Below, one piece after another: positions 31,853-39,704 of a stretch of 64,000 nt of DNA. The position numbers and the translations under genes are program-made. How positions within the stretch are numbered: position 1 is the stretch's first letter; the number at the start of each line of letters is the position of its first letter. The stretch covers positions 186,001-250,000 of the forward strand of contig NZ_BPQJ01000007.1 of assembly GCF_022179185.1 (NCBI RefSeq). Direction: 5' to 3'. Source of the stretch: Methylobacterium frigidaeris. GTDB lineage: Bacteria; Pseudomonadota; Alphaproteobacteria; Rhizobiales; Beijerinckiaceae. The notes under the pieces are model-generated. The model was given only the letters and a program-made list of their open reading frames with translations. It did no database searches and was not told the origin of the DNA.

Positions 31853-31868
31853 GTAACGTTATTACAAC
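31853..31868. promoter_or_regulatory. Zur-like box 2 upstream of the ZnuD-like gene
   Basis: GTAACGTTATTACAAC matches the core GTTATAAC at 7 of 8 positions and has outer GTAA/TTAC symmetry. It is 80 bp from box 1 and 10 bp before the end of the SDR gene. Confidence 0.4.
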
Positions 31869-31878
31869 ACGGAAAGTA

Positions 31879-32664
31879 TCAGCGGGCCGCGAGATCGCGC
31901 CGCAGGGTCGGCAATCCGATCCCCGCGGCGTCGAAGCCGCCATCCACCGCCAGGGTCTGGCCGGTGACGTAGCTCGCCCGCGGCCCGCACAGGTACACGA
32001 TGGCGTCGGCGATCTCGCGCTCGAGGCCGTAGCGGTTGAGCGGCACGGCGTCGTGATAATCGGCGCGGATCGCCGGGCTGTGCACCTCTTTGGCCATGGC
32101 GGTATCGACCGGGCCCGGCGCCACGGCGTTCACCCGGATGCCGAGATGCGCGAGTTCCACCGCCTGCTGCTTCGTCAGGTGCTTGAGCGCCGCCTTGCTG
32201 GTGCCGTAGGCGACCCGCAGCGTCGAGGCGCGCTGGCCGGAGATCGACGTGATGTTGACGACCGCCCCGCCGCCGCCCCGCGCCATCACGGGGGCCGCCG
32301 ACTGCACGCACAGGAACGGGCCGGTCAGGTTGACGGCGAGCACCCGGGCCCATTCGGCGTGGCTGGTGTCGAGGAGCGGCTTGAACACCGCGGTGCCGGC
32401 ATTGTTGACGAGCGCATCGAGACGGCCGAACCGGGTCTCGATTGCGGCGACCGCGCCCGCCACGGCCTCCGGGTCGGCGACGTCGGCGGTCAGCGCCAAG
32501 GTATGATCGGGCCGGTCGAGCGCCGCCACGGCCTGTCCTTGCGCCTCGCCGTCGATGTCGAGGAGCGCCACGCGCCAGCCCTCCTCGAGGAACAGCTGCG
32601 CCGTCGCCAGCCCGATGCCCCGCGCCGCGCCGGTGACGAGGGCCACCTTGCTCTCCGCCGTCAT
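31879..32664 (-). CDS. SDR family oxidoreductase
   Basis: A 261-residue NAD(P)-dependent short-chain dehydrogenase: cofactor motif TGAARGIG near the N-terminus, 'NNAG' after beta4, catalytic Ser in 'ITSISGQ', and the YxxxK motif in 'YGTSKAALK', ending with 'TGQTLAVDGGFDAAG'. A likely acidic residue after beta2 (LLDIDGEA) suggests NAD preference. It is on the same strand as the upstream cupin gene (52-bp gap), so they may form a small catabolic unit. Substrate unknown. Confidence 0.9.
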   Translation of the reverse strand: MTAESKVALVTGAARGIGLATAQLFLEEGWRVALLDIDGEAQGQAVAALDRPDHTLALTADVADPEAVAGAVAAIETRFGRLDALVNNAGTAVFKPLLDTSHAEWARVLAVNLTGPFLCVQSAAPVMARGGGGAVVNITSISGQRASTLRVAYGTSKAALKHLTKQQAVELAHLGIRVNAVAPGPVDTAMAKEVHSPAIRADYHDAVPLNRYGLEREIADAIVYLCGPRASYVTGQTLAVDGGFDAAGIGLPTLRRDLAAR

Positions 32665-32716
32665 GTCGTCTCCTCCCGTTCTTGTGCCCCGTGCATCGCG
32701 GCAGGGGCCCGGGAGG

Positions 32717-33166
32717 TCAAGCCGGATCGGAGCCGGTCGCGTTGCGCGCCATGAAGCTCTCCGCCGTTCCGGTCGCGGGATCGACGAAGATCACGTCCGT
32801 CGGCGCCCGCCGGGGCGTGTCGACGGAGAGGAAGACCACCGGCTCCTCGATCAGACGCGGCAGGGCATGGACCACGCCGCGCTCGAAGAACAGGAGCTGG
32901 CCCGGGCCGAACTCCGCCTCGTCGGAGGCGTCGCCGATCCAGAACGTGCCGCGGCCGGAGAGCACGTACAGGTATTCGTCGCAGCCCGCGTGGTAATGTG
33001 CCGGCGTCGGCCGGTAGACGCGGAAGACGCGAGCGCTCGCCGCCGGCCGATCGGTCAGGTAGGTGTCGACCAGCATCGTGGTCGCGCTGTCGGGCAGGGC
33101 GGCGGCGATTACCCCGATATCGAAGCGGCCGCGTTGCAGCGCCGCCTTCGGATCGCTGTCGGCCAT
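32717..33166 (-). CDS. cupin-domain protein
   Basis: A 149-residue single-domain cupin. The metal motif 1 is 'HYHAGCDEYLYVLSG' (His, His, Glu pattern) and motif 2 is 'FFERGVVHALPRL', so at least three of the four metal ligands are seen. Start ATG 33166 is preceded by GGGAGGGAC. It probably forms a cytosolic dimer; relatives include isomerases, dioxygenases and sugar-binding proteins. It is paired with the SDR gene, so a shared pathway is plausible. Reaction unknown. Confidence 0.85.
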   Translation of the reverse strand: MADSDPKAALQRGRFDIGVIAAALPDSATTMLVDTYLTDRPAASARVFRVYRPTPAHYHAGCDEYLYVLSGRGTFWIGDASDEAEFGPGQLLFFERGVVHALPRLIEEPVVFLSVDTPRRAPTDVIFVDPATGTAESFMARNATGSDPA

Positions 33167-33296
33167 CTGTCCCTCCCGTTCGAAGCTTGCAACCGTTCAA
33201 GCTAGCGCGGCTCCGACCGGAGCGGGAGGGGCGATGCCGCCGGTCCCGACTGCATCGGTCGCGGGCAACTTTTTAGAAGGCCCTTATTCTTGGATC

Positions 33297-33324
33297 TTGA
33301 CGGAATGACGCTGCCGGCTACCCT
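33297..33324 (+). promoter_or_regulatory. possible sigma-70-like promoter of the alcohol-oxidation cassette
   Basis: TTGACG, a 16-bp spacer and TACCCT lie 55-82 nt before the leader-peptide start. The -35 is close to consensus, the -10 weak (3 of 6). Confidence 0.25.
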
Positions 33325-33378
33325 CACGCGCAATTCGCCGCCAAAAGGCGAAGCTGATCCAAGTAGGGAGGAGAGTGG

Positions 33379-33432
33379 ATGCCAGCATCCATGCCGCTCG
33401 TCGATGCCATCACGGCCACGCCATGCCGTTGA
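33379..33432 (+). CDS. 17-residue leader peptide, stop overlapping next start
   Basis: ATG 33379 follows GGGAGGAGA at ideal spacing and encodes MPASMPLVDAITATPCR, stopping at TGA 33430-33432. The A of that stop is the first base of the next gene's ATG (TGATG overlap). The next gene has no ribosome site of its own there, so translation of this peptide could open or couple translation of the PCu(A)C-like gene. No regulatory amino-acid run is seen. Confidence 0.5.
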   Translation: MPASMPLVDAITATPCR

Positions 33433-33881
33433 TGACGCGATTGTTCTACTGTCCGAAGCGTGGCCCGGGCGCGGCCTTTGCCTTGTTTCTCGGCTGTTTC
33501 CCGGCACTGGCCGGCGACATTGACGTGGTGCACGCCTTCGTGACCCCTGCCGAGAAGGTCGGGTCCGACATCCCGCTCCACCTGACGGTGATGAACCGCG
33601 CCGCCGAGGCCGATTCCCTCGTGCGCTTCCGCTGTCCCTTCGCGAATTTCAGCGAGAGGGTCACGGTCGACAAGGGCGGCGAGGGCCCGCCCTCGAAGCG
33701 CCCGGTCCAGACCATCGCCGTCAAGGCCGCGGGCGAGACCGCCCTGACCCCGGAGGGTATGCACGTGATGCTGCTCCAGACCCGCCAGCCGCTGGTCGCG
33801 GGCGAGCGCTTCACCTGCTCGGCGAGCTTCCGCAAGGCCGGCTCCCTGGAGGTGCCGGTGGAGGTCCGCGCGTCCAACTAG
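33432..33881 (+). CDS. PCu(A)C-like exported protein with degenerate copper motif
   Basis: A 149-residue protein with a signal peptide (cleavage near residue 28, FPALA-GD) and an Ig-like beta fold of the PCu(A)C/DUF461 copper-chaperone family. The typical strand 'LTPEGMHVMLL' keeps His111 and Met113, and 'HAFVTPAEKVGSDIPL' keeps an N-terminal His34. The middle His-x-Met normally seen in 'ELHEM' is replaced by 'FSERV', and the early Met is absent. Cys68 and Cys129 could form a disulfide. Start ATG 33432 overlaps the stop of the leader peptide; an in-frame GTG at 33375 would lengthen it. It precedes the PQQ dehydrogenase gene by 84 bp. Confidence 0.8.
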   Translation: MTRLFYCPKRGPGAAFALFLGCFPALAGDIDVVHAFVTPAEKVGSDIPLHLTVMNRAAEADSLVRFRCPFANFSERVTVDKGGEGPPSKRPVQTIAVKAAGETALTPEGMHVMLLQTRQPLVAGERFTCSASFRKAGSLEVPVEVRASN

Positions 33882-33965
33882 GAACAGACGCACTGATACG
33901 CCCGGCGGCGAGACGGCCCGCGCCGAGGCGAGAACAAACCAGAAGGCCGCCTGGAGGAAATCATC

Positions 33966-35735
33966 ATGACGACGTCCCGGACGGCACGGCGCGTTCTCGC
34001 CGCGACCTCGCTCGCCGCCCTCACGGCAGGCGCCCTGCTCGGCGTCCCGGCACTCGCCGCCGAAGGCAGCGTCACGCAGGAGCGCCTGCTGAATGCCGAC
34101 ATGGAAGAGGGCAACTGGATCCAGCACCACAAGAACTATGCCGGTCACCGCTACTCGACGCTGAACCAGATCAACAAGGGCAACGTCAAGAATCTCAAGG
34201 TTGCCTGGACGATGCACCTCGGCGGCATCGAGGGCGGCGGCATCTGGAGCCACGGCGGGCTCGAGGGTACGCCGATCGTCGAGAACGGCATGATGTACGT
34301 CACCGACGGGTGGGGCTCGGTCTACAAGATCGACACGCGCGGCGGCGAGGGCAAGCTGCTCTGGAAGATGGACCCCAAGACCGACCGCGAATGGGCCGGT
34401 GCGGTCGCCTGCTGCGGCGTCAACAACCGCGGCGTCGCGCTGTGGGGCGACCTCGTGGTCAGCCACACCCTCGACGGGCGCCTGATCGCCACCAACAAGG
34501 AGTCTGGCCAGGTCGCCTGGCAGCGCCAGGTCGCCGATCCGGACAAGGGCGAGACGATCACCGGCGCGCCGCTCATCGTGAAGGGCATGGCGATCTCAGG
34601 CGTCGGCGGTGCCGAGTACGGCATCCGCGGCTGGATCGCCGCCACGGACCTGAAGACCGAGAAGGAGGTCTGGCGCACCCACACGATCCCGGGCAAGGGC
34701 GAGCCGGGCTACGAGACCTGGAAGGGCCCGAACAACGCGGCCGTGAGCGGTGGCGGCTCGACCTGGGTCACCGGCACCTACGACCCGGACACCGACACCA
34801 TCGTGTGGGGCGTCGGCAATCCGGGCCCGGACTGGGACAACGCCTACCGCCCCGGCGACAACCTCTACACCGACTCGACGCTCGCCCTCGACGCCACGAC
34901 CGGCAAGATCAAGTGGCACTTCCAGCACACGCCGAACGACCCCTACGACTATGACAGCGTGTCGGAGAACCTGCTGGTTGATGTCGGCGGCCGCAAGCTC
35001 GCGATCGAGGCCGACCGCAACGGCTTCGGCTACGCCGTCGACCGCACCACCGGCCAGTTCGTCTGGGCGACCCAGTTCGTCAAGAAGGTGACCTGGACCA
35101 GGGGCATCAACCCCGATACCGGCAAGCCGTTCGAGTACGACCCGAACAAGGACGTGCAGCGCTACATCCCATCGGCGACTCCGTCAGCCGAGAACAAGAA
35201 CGCGGATTTCTGTCCGGGCAACATGGGCGGCAAGAACTGGCCGCCGACCGCCTACAACCCGAACCTGCAATACTGGTACATCCCGGTCATCGAGAGCTGC
35301 AACCGTGTCACTCACGAGGCGATGACGCAGGCGAACCTGAAGCCGCGGGAGTTCTTCACCGGCGGCGGGCCGAGCCAGCCGTTCCGGATCACCGGCAGCG
35401 TGACGGCGATCGACGTCAAGACCGGCAAGGTCGCCGGCAAGCACGAGACCCAGTTCCCGCTGCTCGGCGGCATGCTGGCGACGCCGGACCTCGTCTTCAC
35501 CGGCGAGCCCTCCGGCGGCGTCATGGCGATGGATGCCAAGAGCCTCGACAAGCTGTGGGAGTTCCGCACCGGCGGCGGCGTCAACGCGCCTCCGATGACC
35601 TTCACGGTCGACGGCAAGCAATATGTCGCGATCCTGGTCGGTCTCGGCGGCGCCTGGGACAAGTGGTTCATCGACTCGACCCCGGAGCTGAAGAACATCC
35701 AGACCGGCTCGATGCTCTACGTCTTCGCGCTCTGA
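33966..35735 (+). CDS. exaF: PQQ-dependent alcohol dehydrogenase, ExaF-like lanthanide type
   Basis: A 589-residue periplasmic quinoprotein with eight-bladed propeller repeats. A signal peptide (about 1-32) precedes the mature N-terminus. Key residues visible are the vicinal Cys149-Cys150 (VACCGVNN) that form the disulfide over PQQ, the catalytic Asp328 in 'PYDYDSV', and the extra Asp330 two residues later. That second Asp marks XoxF/ExaF enzymes that use lanthanides; calcium-type MxaF has Ala there. Overall sequence fits ExaF (ethanol/aldehyde oxidation), not XoxF, because the motif is PYDYDSVSE, not EWDYDGVNE. The ribosome site is GGAGGAAATC. A cytochrome c gene follows. Confidence 0.9.
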   Translation: MTTSRTARRVLAATSLAALTAGALLGVPALAAEGSVTQERLLNADMEEGNWIQHHKNYAGHRYSTLNQINKGNVKNLKVAWTMHLGGIEGGGIWSHGGLEGTPIVENGMMYVTDGWGSVYKIDTRGGEGKLLWKMDPKTDREWAGAVACCGVNNRGVALWGDLVVSHTLDGRLIATNKESGQVAWQRQVADPDKGETITGAPLIVKGMAISGVGGAEYGIRGWIAATDLKTEKEVWRTHTIPGKGEPGYETWKGPNNAAVSGGGSTWVTGTYDPDTDTIVWGVGNPGPDWDNAYRPGDNLYTDSTLALDATTGKIKWHFQHTPNDPYDYDSVSENLLVDVGGRKLAIEADRNGFGYAVDRTTGQFVWATQFVKKVTWTRGINPDTGKPFEYDPNKDVQRYIPSATPSAENKNADFCPGNMGGKNWPPTAYNPNLQYWYIPVIESCNRVTHEAMTQANLKPREFFTGGGPSQPFRITGSVTAIDVKTGKVAGKHETQFPLLGGMLATPDLVFTGEPSGGVMAMDAKSLDKLWEFRTGGGVNAPPMTFTVDGKQYVAILVGLGGAWDKWFIDSTPELKNIQTGSMLYVFAL

Positions 35736-35750
35736 TCGGATGCCTTTCCG

Positions 35751-35776
35751 GGCGGGGCGCTCTCAGGCGCCCCGCC
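35751..35776 (+). terminator. 10-bp hairpin between exaF-like gene and cytochrome c gene
   Basis: GGCGGGGCGC and GCGCCCCGCC are perfect complements with a 6-nt loop, 16 nt after the dehydrogenase stop and 14 nt before the cytochrome start. It has no T run, so it may attenuate transcription or stabilise the upstream message, lowering cytochrome relative to dehydrogenase. Confidence 0.55.
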
Positions 35777-35789
35777 GCTCACGAGGTTC

Positions 35790-36311
35790 ATGCGGATGCG
35801 AAAAATGGTGTTGCCGGTGATGCTCGCCGGCCTCGCGCTCGCCTCCCCGGCCTGGGCGCAGTCGGCCCGGACCGGCGGGGGCGAGGGCGATCTCGCGGTG
35901 TTCAAGAAGGCCTGCTCCGGCTGCCACAAGTGGCATGGCGGCGGCGGAGGCGGCTATGGCGGCGAGGCCCTGTCCCTGCGTAGGACGCAGCTCGACAAGG
36001 ATCAGGTCGCCGAGGTGGTGCGCTGCGGCCGGCCCGGCACCGGCATGCCCTACCACCTGCGCGGCGCCTACGACACGGTGAAGTGCTACGATTCGCTCAA
36101 AGCCGACATGGGCACCAGCATGCCGCCGGAGACGGCGGTGTTCCTGCGATCGCCGGATATCGAAGCGGTGGCGAACTATGTGGTCACCCAGCTCAAGGGC
36201 AAGGGGGAGCCGACGCTGGAGGAATGCACCGCTTTCTTCGGCACCACCTCCCGGGCCTGCGACATCTACCGCAAGAAGGAGGGCTCCGATGCCCCGACGG
36301 CCTCGCACTGA
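35790..36311 (+). CDS. periplasmic c-type cytochrome, probable electron acceptor of the PQQ dehydrogenase
   Basis: A 173-residue exported protein: signal peptide (cleavage near AWA-QS), then a class I cytochrome fold with one haem motif CSGCH (Cys42, Cys45, His46) and a likely axial Met in 'GTGMPYHLRG'. Four further cysteines (79, 99, 'EECTAFF' and 'SRACDIY') suggest two disulfides, unusual for cytochrome cL. The operon order dehydrogenase-cytochrome matches xoxFG-type cassettes. The gene after it starts 23 nt inside this gene's end. Confidence 0.88.
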   Translation: MRMRKMVLPVMLAGLALASPAWAQSARTGGGEGDLAVFKKACSGCHKWHGGGGGGYGGEALSLRRTQLDKDQVAEVVRCGRPGTGMPYHLRGAYDTVKCYDSLKADMGTSMPPETAVFLRSPDIEAVANYVVTQLKGKGEPTLEECTAFFGTTSRACDIYRKKEGSDAPTASH

Positions 36312-36915
36312 GTTCGCGGCGCTCATCGCGCTCCTCTGCGCCGGCCCGGCCTTCGCCGCCGGCCCCGAGATCGCGGACCTGCGCGACCTCCGGGTCGGGA
36401 TGCCGGTCGCGGAGATCGCGCCCCACGGCTACGGCGACCTCGCCTGCCGCGAGGGTCCGCCCCGCACGCTGGCGGCCTGGAGCGACTGGCGCGCCTGCCC
36501 GGCGGACATGTCGGGCAAGCATGCCATCGGCTTCTCCTACGCCGACGACACCACCCGCAACGGCACCCGCGTCGCCGGGCATCCGGTCCGCCTGACGCTG
36601 CTCGTCGGCGACGACGCCCGGGTCGACGGCCTGGTGATCGAGACCGACGACGCGGTGCCGCTCTACCTGCGCAAGAAGGGCCATCTCCTCGGTCTCCAGG
36701 CCCGCGGCCATTGGGGCGAGGACGGCTGGACCTGCGCCGAGGGCAAGCCCACCGGCGACGAGACGCCGCTGGGCGAGACCTTCGTCAAGGAGGAGTGTCG
36801 CAAGACCTTGGGGGCCAAGAGCGTGACGGTGACCCGCGACCTCTACGGCCACCAGGGCGCCGACCCGCGCGCCTTCATCAGCCGAACGAAGATCGTGGTG
36901 GCGGCGACGAAGTAG
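36289..36915 (+). CDS. exported protein of unknown function linked to the PQQ dehydrogenase
   Basis: A 208-residue secreted protein. ATG 36289 lies inside the cytochrome gene's last 23 nt and is preceded by AAGGAGGGC. After the signal peptide (FAALIALLCAGPAFAA) comes an ~185-residue domain beginning 'IADLRDLRVGMPVAEI', with four Cys (in LACREG, RACPAD, WTCAEG, EECRKT), probably two disulfides. The 'lrvGMPvaeI' opening resembles small periplasmic proteins with substrate-modulating folds, but no family is recognised. Tight overlap shows it is co-translated with the cytochrome and so probably serves the same alcohol-oxidation system. Confidence 0.8.
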   Translation: MPRRPRTEFAALIALLCAGPAFAAGPEIADLRDLRVGMPVAEIAPHGYGDLACREGPPRTLAAWSDWRACPADMSGKHAIGFSYADDTTRNGTRVAGHPVRLTLLVGDDARVDGLVIETDDAVPLYLRKKGHLLGLQARGHWGEDGWTCAEGKPTGDETPLGETFVKEECRKTLGAKSVTVTRDLYGHQGADPRAFISRTKIVVAATK

Positions 36916-37064
36916 GATCGTGCGGGCGGAAGGGCCGTGCTCCGCCCGCGAACCTGACGGTTCGACAACACCGGCTTCAGCGACGGTTCAACGCCAGGGC
37001 GCGAGATTGGCGACAGACCGGCGGTCGAGACCGCTCCGGCTCCGCCAACCATAAGGTCGCCCCC

Positions 37065-37421
37065 ATGACCGCGCGTTCCCCGCGCTCCCTGATCCTCGGC
37101 ACCCTCGCGCTCCTCGCCCTCGCGGGCCCGGTCGCGGCCGCCGACCTCGACGAATATTCCCCGCCCCGCTTCGAGGGTCGCAGCGAGTGGCGCGCGCCGC
37201 CCCCTCCCCCGCCGCGCTTCGTGCAGGGTCCCGAAGCCTGCCGGACCTTCGTCAAGCGCCGGATCGATCCGTATGGCGACGAGGTGGTGCGTCGGGTGCG
37301 GGTCTGCGAGGACGGGCCCGGCTCTCGTGATGGCTACCGCGACGGCCCGCGCTGGGGCGGCCCGCCGCCCTGGCACCGCCACCGGCACTGGGACGACGAG
37401 CCCGGGCCCGGCCGCTGGTAG
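37065..37421 (+). CDS. small exported Pro/Arg-rich protein
   Basis: A 118-residue protein: signal peptide (SLILGTLALLALAGPVAAA), then a tail rich in Pro, Arg, Trp and His ending 'PWHRHRHWDDEPGPGRW'. It has two Cys, in 'EACRTFVKRR' and 'VRVCEDGP', spaced 25 residues apart. Such short Methylobacterium proteins with a Cys-x(23-25)-Cys core are recurrent; function unknown. It is convergent with sfsA (4-bp gap) and lies 149 bp after the preceding gene, so it may have its own promoter. Confidence 0.75.
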   Translation: MTARSPRSLILGTLALLALAGPVAAADLDEYSPPRFEGRSEWRAPPPPPPRFVQGPEACRTFVKRRIDPYGDEVVRRVRVCEDGPGSRDGYRDGPRWGGPPPWHRHRHWDDEPGPGRW

Positions 37422-37425
37422 GCCG

Positions 37426-38133
37426 TCACGCGACGATCGGGATCTCCGTCCCGATCGTCACCTCGGTCGCGTCGACCCGGCACGTGAAGGCGTGCGCCGC
37501 CACGCCCGCTCCCTGCGCCCGCCGGAACGCGGCGGCGAAGCCCGGGTCGAGGTCGCCTGCGACTGCGAAACGCTCGGCCCGCATCTGCACCACCCAGATC
37601 ACCATCGCGCGGCCGCCCAGGCGCACCACCTCGGCGAGTTCGTCCATGTGGCGGGCGCTGCGGGCGGCGACGCAGTCCGGGAACTCGGCGAGCCCGGGCC
37701 GGCGCATCAGGTGGCAGTTCTTCACCTCGACATGGATCGGCCCGGCCGCGTCGCCGGCGAGGAAATCGACGCGGCTCGCGCGGCCATAGGCCACCTCCGC
37801 CCGCCAGGACGTGGCGCCGGCGAGCGGGGGCAGGCGTCCCTCGCGAAAGGCCTCGGCCACCAGGGCGTTCGGCCGGGCGGTGTCGATGCCGACCCATTGC
37901 GGCCCGCCGGGCAGGTCCGCCTCGACCAGTTCCCACGACCAGGCGAGCTTGCGGGCCGGGTTGGTGGAGGCCGAGAGCAGCACCGGCCGGCCAGGTTCGA
38001 CCAGGCCGAGCATCGCCCCCGGATTGGCGCAATGCGCGGTGACGAGGGAGCCGTCGGGCAGCTCGACATCGGCGAGGAAGCGCTTGTAGCGGCGCACCAG
38101 CCGCCCCTCGGTCAGGGGGCTCGGGAAGCGCAT
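37426..38133 (-). CDS. sfsA: SfsA family DNA/RNA nuclease
   Basis: A 235-residue protein of the SfsA family (sugar fermentation stimulation protein), now thought to be a restriction-enzyme-like nuclease. It has the N-terminal OB-fold 'RLVRRYKRFLADVEL' with 'AHCANPGAMLGL', and the PD-(D/E)xK-like nuclease core 'SRVDFLAGD...IHVEVKN'. The ATG 38133 begins MRFPSPL. The reading frame is open much further upstream, but that part is antisense to other genes and not protein-like. Single gene on the minus strand. Confidence 0.92.
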   Translation of the reverse strand: MRFPSPLTEGRLVRRYKRFLADVELPDGSLVTAHCANPGAMLGLVEPGRPVLLSASTNPARKLAWSWELVEADLPGGPQWVGIDTARPNALVAEAFREGRLPPLAGATSWRAEVAYGRASRVDFLAGDAAGPIHVEVKNCHLMRRPGLAEFPDCVAARSARHMDELAEVVRLGGRAMVIWVVQMRAERFAVAGDLDPGFAAAFRRAQGAGVAAHAFTCRVDATEVTIGTEIPIVA

Positions 38134-38271
38134 GAGACGACGGATTCGGTGGACATCCCCGGCGCTTAACCCGGCGGGCGCCGGGGTGTCACGCTTGAGC
38201 CTCGGGAGGCGCCGCGATAAGGCGGGCGTAACCCTGCCGCCGCCGCGGCGGGCAGCACAGAGACCCTCCAG

Positions 38272-39024
38272 ATGCCTGACGCCAGCCCCGCCCCGGTCAC
38301 GGCCGCCATCCTGGTCATCGGCGACGAGATCCTGTCCGGACGCACCAAGGACAAGAACATCGGCTACATCGCCGAGTACCTGACCAATTCGGGCATCGAC
38401 CTGCGCGAGGTGCGGGTGGTGCCGGACGTGGCCGAGGAGATCGTGGCGGCGGTCAACGCCCTGCGCGGCCGCTACACCTATCTGTTCACCACCGGCGGGA
38501 TCGGGCCGACCCACGACGACATCACCGCTGATTGCGTGGCTCAGGCCCTCGGCGTCGGGATCGACGTCGATGCGCGGGCAAAGGCGATGCTGCTCGAGCG
38601 GATCAAGCCCGAGGACCTCAACGAGGCCCGCCTGCGCATGGCCCGCATCCCGTTCGGGGCCGAGCTGATCGAGAACCCGATCTCGAAGGCGCCGGGCTTC
38701 ATGATCGAGAACGTGATCGTGATGGCCGGCGTGCCGTCGATCATGCAGGCGATGCTGGATGCGGTCGCCCCGCGGCTGAAGACCGGCGCGCGGGTCACCG
38801 CCGAGACGATCGAGGCCGGCAACCTGCCGGAAGGCGGCTATGCCGAGGGCCTGGCGCTCATCGCCAAGGCGCACGCGAGCGTCTCGATCGGCTCCTACCC
38901 GTCGATGACCCCGGCGGGTTTCCGCAACCAGATCGTCGTGCGTGGGCGCGAGCCCGAGGCCCTGGCCGCGGCGCGCGGCGAGATCGAGGCGCTGCTGGCG
39001 CGCCTGCAAGCCGAACGGACCTGA
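38272..39024 (+). CDS. CinA-like molybdopterin-binding domain protein
   Basis: A 250-residue protein with a single MoCF_biosynth domain: 'AAILVIGDEILSGRTKDKN', 'TTGGIGPTHDDIT' and 'GVPSIMQAMLD' (CinA/COG1058 type). It lacks the C-terminal nicotinamide-deamidase domain of full-length CinA. Members are annotated as competence/damage-inducible protein A; function of the short form is uncertain. It is 6 bp before gpt, so the two are likely co-transcribed. Confidence 0.9.
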   Translation: MPDASPAPVTAAILVIGDEILSGRTKDKNIGYIAEYLTNSGIDLREVRVVPDVAEEIVAAVNALRGRYTYLFTTGGIGPTHDDITADCVAQALGVGIDVDARAKAMLLERIKPEDLNEARLRMARIPFGAELIENPISKAPGFMIENVIVMAGVPSIMQAMLDAVAPRLKTGARVTAETIEAGNLPEGGYAEGLALIAKAHASVSIGSYPSMTPAGFRNQIVVRGREPEALAAARGEIEALLARLQAERT

Positions 39025-39030
39025 ACCACC

Positions 39031-39537
39031 ATGGCTGCTCCGAGCGACAAAGCTTTCCCGGTGTCTTGGGACCAGTTCCACCGCGACGCCCGGGCGCTCG
39101 CCTGGCGCCTCGCCGGTGCCGGCCCGTTCGAGGCCATCGTGTGCATCACCCGCGGCGGCCTGGTCCCGGCCGCGATCGTGGCACGCGAGCTCGGCATCCG
39201 GCTGGTCGAGACGGTGTGCGTGGCGAGCTACCACGACTACCAGGAGCAGGGCGCCCTCCAGGTGCTCAAGGACGTGGCGCCGGGCATCCGGGCCATCGGC
39301 GACGGCCAGGGCCGCGGCGTCCTGGTCCTCGACGACCTCACTGATACCGGCAAGACCGCCCAGGTGGTGCGCGCCATGCTGCCGGAGGCGCATTTCGCCA
39401 CGGTCTACGCCAAGCCCGCCGGCCGGCCGCTGATCGACACCTTCGTCACGGAGGTGAGCCAGGATACCTGGATCTACTTCCCGTGGGACATGGGCCTGTC
39501 CTACCAGGCGCCGATCCAGACCGGAACGTCCGGTTAA
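39031..39537 (+). CDS. gpt: xanthine phosphoribosyltransferase
   Basis: A 168-residue purine salvage enzyme transferring the phosphoribosyl group of PRPP to xanthine/guanine. The PRPP-binding loop '[14 protein letters not shown]' and the upstream '[17 protein letters not shown]' are diagnostic. Length matches Gpt-type enzymes. Cytosolic, probably co-transcribed with the CinA-like gene. Confidence 0.93.
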   Translation: MAAPSDKAFPVSWDQFHRDARALAWRLAGAGPFEAIVCITRGGLVPAAIVARELGIRLVETVCVASYHDYQEQGALQVLKDVAPGIRAIGDGQGRGVLVLDDLTDTGKTAQVVRAMLPEAHFATVYAKPAGRPLIDTFVTEVSQDTWIYFPWDMGLSYQAPIQTGTSG

Positions 39538-39687
39538 GGTAGTCGACCCCCTAACGCGGTCCAGCACATTCGCCGGACCAGTTGAGCGAGGTCTTGGCCC
39601 TGTCCACGGGGCCGCTCTTCGGACGGGCCGATCGATAAAATTGCGCGGATCCATTTCAGCGCGGCCGAGCGGGTGGGGGGCCATTCT

Positions 39688-39702
39688 CCTTCGTAACGAA
39701 GG
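39688..39702 (+). promoter_or_regulatory. hairpin masking the ribosome site of peptidase copy 2
   Basis: CCTTCG-TAA-CGAAGG is a perfect 6-bp stem with a 3-nt loop whose right arm contains the AAGG(GG) ribosome site for ATG 39705 or 39714. Confidence 0.4.
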
Positions 39703-39704
39703 GG

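Noticed and set aside
33966..35735. MxaF or XoxF methanol dehydrogenase
   Set aside because: The Ala of MxaF is replaced by Asp330, and the catalytic motif is PYDYDSVSE, unlike XoxF's EWDYDGVNE. ExaF-like is the better fit.
37426..39684. 752-codon minus-strand frame starting upstream of sfsA
   Set aside because: The upstream part is antisense to the CinA-like and gpt genes; SfsA homology starts at 38133.
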